NCBI GenBank assembly: GCA_043782425.1
Contig: JAYWAM010000155.1
Location: 1-15,607 of the forward strand
DNA: 15,607 nt
From: JAYWAM01 sp043782425
GTDB taxonomy: Bacteria > Pseudomonadota > Gammaproteobacteria > Burkholderiales > Usitatibacteraceae
Direction: 5' to 3'
This document shows, one piece after another, positions 13,773 to 15,607 of this stretch. The position numbers were made by a program, and so were the translations under genes. The notes under the pieces are model-generated. The model was not told the DNA's origin and did not search any database. It was given only the letters and a program-made list of their open reading frames with translations. Position 1 is the stretch's first letter. Each line of letters starts with the position of its first letter.

Positions 13773-14099
13773 ATGAACAAATTGCCTGCCATATTCTTTG
13801 CACTACCGCTCTTTTGCGCTTACGCCGAACCGCAAACCGTAGACGATAGCGCGTGTCCTCATTACGCCGCCGATATCGCCTCCTTCGCCACCTGCGAGGG
13901 AGACCAGGTTGTCAAGCCGACAGCAACGAAAAAGCCCGATGCATCTGTCACTGCGCCTGACAAAAAGAACACCAAAGTCGACCACCAGAAAAACCATACC
14001 AAAGCAACGAATACCACACAGCAAACCACACAGCAAACCACCCCGGCCGGTTTGGGCCTTGATGCCGATTCGGTGCCGTGCTGCATTTCCTCGAAGTGA
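13773..14099 (+). CDS. Small secreted protein, QTVDDSAC family (copy B)
   Basis: The protein has 108 residues from ATG 13773, supported by the ribosome binding site aaggaga and by alignment with the 1240 product; an upstream in-frame start at 13731 is not supported. A signal peptide ends near AYA-EP. Residues 20-50 (QTVDDSAC, DIASFATCEG, VVKP) match copy A with cysteines 28 and 41 conserved. The following region is Lys-rich, then Thr/Gln-rich (TNTTQQTTQQTTP), and the end carries an extra CC pair (SVPCCISSK) absent from copy A. Divergent from R3 behind array 4, it is followed after 121 bp by the propeller protein gene. The function is unknown; it may be a periplasmic or extracellular partner of the larger exported protein. 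Confidence 0.8.
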   Translation: MNKLPAIFFALPLFCAYAEPQTVDDSACPHYAADIASFATCEGDQVVKPTATKKPDASVTAPDKKNTKVDHQKNHTKATNTTQQTTQQTTPAGLGLDADSVPCCISSK

Positions 14100-14119
14100 G
14101 GGTGTTTCTGATGACAACC

Positions 14120-14147
14120 AAGCGCCGGGGTATTGACTCCCGGCTTG
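14120..14147 (+). other. Imperfect hairpin between the small secreted gene and the propeller gene
   Basis: AAGCGCCGGGG pairs with CTCCCGGCTT around TATTGA, with a GC bulge. It has no T-tract directly after it, so it is a weak candidate for an attenuator or a processing site rather than a terminator. Confidence 0.25.
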
Positions 14148-14220
14148 GCAGGAATGCAAGGGATACGCAAAACGTAACGATGGTACTACCGATCAAGATT
14201 TTTTAATTATGGGGCTAAAC

Positions 14221-15607
14221 ATGACCACTACACACACTCGCCTATTCGGGATTTTCGCTTCGCAATTGTTGGGCTTCGCGCTGCTGGTCGGCGCCGCCAG
14301 CGCCGCGCCATTTGCCTACATCAGCAATTTCAACAGCGCCAACGTTTCGGTGATCGACATCGCGACCAATACCGTGGTCGCTACTATTCCGGTCGGCGGC
14401 ACCCAGCCGGGGGGCGTCGCCGTCAGTCCGCTCAGTCCGCGCGTCTATGTGACAAACGGGAACGCATATGTTTCGGTGATCGATACCACCAGCAATACCG
14501 TGATTACTACCGTGCCGGTTGGATCAGGTCCGACAGGTGTTGCCGTCAACCCCGCCGGTACACGCGCCTATGTAACGAACTTCAGCAGCAACACCGTCTC
14601 GGTCATCGACACCGCCAGTAACACCGTGACCGGCACCGTGGCGGTGGGAAGCGGCCCGAGAGGCGTGGTTGTCAACCCCGCCGGCACGCGCGTCTATGTG
14701 GCGAATGGCAACAGCAGCGGGGCTACCAACACTGTCTCGGTGATCGACACCACCAGCAACACCGTAGTCGCCACTATTCCGGTTGGCACCCTGCCATGGG
14801 GCGTCGCCATCAACCCCGCGGGTACGCGCGTCTATGTGACGAACAGCAGCAGTAACGATGTCTCGGTGATCGATACTGCCAGCAACACCGTGGTCGACAC
14901 CGTGCCCTTGGTAGCGAATGGCAACGCGTATAACGTCGCCGTCAACCCTGCCGGGACGCGCGCCTATGTGACGAACTTCCGAAACACTGTTTCGGTGATC
15001 GACACGGCAACCAATACCGTGACCGCCAGCGTGGCGCTCCCAGGCCCTGCTTACGGTATCGCCGTCAACCCAGCCGGCACCTTTGCCTATGTGACACACG
15101 ACAGGAGCAACTCTGTTTCGGTCATCGACACCGCGACCAACGCCGTGACCACCACGGTGACGGTGGGGAACAACCCTGCCTCAATGGGCCTTTTCATCGG
15201 CGGAACCGCTACTGCCACCGTTCCCGGCGCACCCACCATCGGCGCCGCGACACCCGGCAACGCCCATGCGACGATTGCCTTCACACCACCCGCTTTTAAC
15301 GGCGGCTCGGCCATCACCGGCTATACCGCCACCTGCACGGCGGGTGCTGCAAGCTTCACAGGCACAGGCGCCGCCTCGCCGATCACCGTGATGGGACTCA
15401 CCAACGGCACGGCCTACACCTGCTCGGTGACCGCCACCAACGCCGTCGGTACCGGCCCCGCCTCGGCAGCATCGAACAGCGTCATACCTATATCGTCTGC
15501 TATTCAAAACGACTTCAACGCCGACGGCAAGAGCGACCTCATGCTGCGCAACGCCGATGGCTCGGTATCCGTGTGGCTCATGAATGGGCTGACGCCTGTG
15601 TCGATGA
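14221..15607 (+). CDS. Secreted YVTN beta-propeller protein with Fn3-like and FG-GAP/VCBS-like domains (C-terminus off the right edge)
   Basis: The open frame runs 462 codons to the window edge without a stop. A signal peptide covers residues 1-29 (LLVGAASAA-PF). Residues 32-325 hold seven YVTN-type repeats, each with (R/F)xYVTN...VSVIDTxxNTV...VxVG, consistent with a seven-bladed propeller. Residues about 333-424 (VPGAPTIGAATPGNAHATI to TATNAVGTGPASAASNSV) fit a fibronectin type III domain. From 431 (NDFNADGKSDLMLRNADGSV) an FG-GAP/VCBS-like repeat starts. An in-frame ATG at 14209 is an alternative start; neither has a strong ribosome binding site. Such proteins are usually surface or extracellular binding proteins. 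It lies behind the QTVDDSAC gene, probably in the same transcription unit under array 4. Confidence 0.9.
   Translation, partial: MTTTHTRLFGIFASQLLGFALLVGAASAAPFAYISNFNSANVSVIDIATNTVVATIPVGGTQPGGVAVSPLSPRVYVTNGNAYVSVIDTTSNTVITTVPVGSGPTGVAVNPAGTRAYVTNFSSNTVSVIDTASNTVTGTVAVGSGPRGVVVNPAGTRVYVANGNSSGATNTVSVIDTTSNTVVATIPVGTLPWGVAINPAGTRVYVTNSSSNDVSVIDTASNTVVDTVPLVANGNAYNVAVNPAGTRAYVTNFRNTVSVIDTATNTVTASVALPGPAYGIAVNPAGTFAYVTHDRSNSVSVIDTATNAVTTTVTVGNNPASMGLFIGGTATATVPGAPTIGAATPGNAHATIAFTPPAFNGGSAITGYTATCTAGAASFTGTGAASPITVMGLTNGTAYTCSVTATNAVGTGPASAASNSVIPISSAIQNDFNADGKSDLMLRNADGSVSVWLMNGLTPVSM
14344..15177 (+). repeat. Seven tandem coding repeats of about 126 bp
   Basis: The VSVID codons begin at 14344, 14470, 14596, 14734, 14860, 14989 and 15115. 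The steps are 126, 126, 138, 126, 129 and 126 bp, all multiples of three, so the unit is 42 residues. Neighbouring copies are also similar at DNA level (tcggtgatcgacacc and ccgccggtacgcgc segments), so unit gain or loss by recombination is possible. Confidence 0.85.

Noticed and set aside
14524..15099. Long minus-strand ORF opposite the propeller gene
   Set aside because: It follows the repeat period of the plus-strand YVTN codons, has a low-complexity His/Gly/Val/Asp composition and no ribosome binding site. It is an antisense shadow.
14311..15177. CRISPR-like or satellite array
   Set aside because: The repeats are in frame, code for YVTN blades with multiples-of-three spacing and lack unique spacers.

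Overview
The window looks like a GC-rich proteobacterial chromosome segment, most likely betaproteobacterial. This rests on codon use, Sec signal peptides, REP-like hairpins and the protein families; no rRNA or taxonomic marker gene is present. There are no tRNA, rRNA, CRISPR or insertion-sequence signals. It reads as an accessory region built from repeated copies of one module.

Module logic. Three large STAND-type regulators (OmpR-like winged helix, NB-ARC ATPase, and TPR-like repeats where the C-terminus is visible) lie on the minus strand: R1 (start at 789, C-terminus beyond the left edge), R2 (8889-6352) and R3 (13367-10842). Each is divergent from plus-strand genes for exported proteins. 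The three intergenic regions share the same parts. A 13-base element (ATTTTAACCGATG on the plus strand) probably carries the regulator's own -10 on the minus strand. Next comes an AT-rich array of TAA-centred half-sites spaced about one helical turn apart. Then, where the plus-strand promoter should be, there is a -10-like element and a long 5' UTR. A fourth array (2131-2167) precedes an exported gene that has no regulator beside it. Winged-helix proteins of the OmpR/PhoB class bind such 10-11 bp direct repeats, so the likely reading is that each STAND protein switches on the exported genes divergent to it.

Layout. 1-789: R1 (partial). 1240-1548: small secreted protein of a QTVDDSAC family. 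1570-1768: eroded C-terminal remnant of a beta-helix gene. 2298-3311 and 3524-4546: two secreted right-handed beta-helix paralogues, separated by REP-like hairpins. 4634-5102: DUF302 pseudogene with an in-frame stop and a frameshift. 5329-6336: cyclic-nucleotide-binding-domain protein without an HTH, convergent with R2. 9246-10190: third beta-helix paralogue, followed by a 5' fragment of another (10254-10355). 10422-10772: zinc-ribbon membrane protein, convergent with R3. 13773-14099: second QTVDDSAC protein. 14221 to the right edge: secreted protein with a seven-repeat YVTN propeller, an Fn3-like domain and the start of an FG-GAP/VCBS-like repeat.

The exported products (beta-helix, beta-propeller, Fn3 and small Cys-containing proteins) look like surface or extracellular binding proteins. 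Two features point to duplication and diversification. The regulators align without gaps over the winged helix and NB-ARC domain but diverge in the TPR region. The beta-helix proteins keep a near-constant N-terminal cap and vary in the coil body. Fragments and pseudogenes show ongoing gene birth and loss. What signal the STAND proteins sense cannot be read from the sequence.
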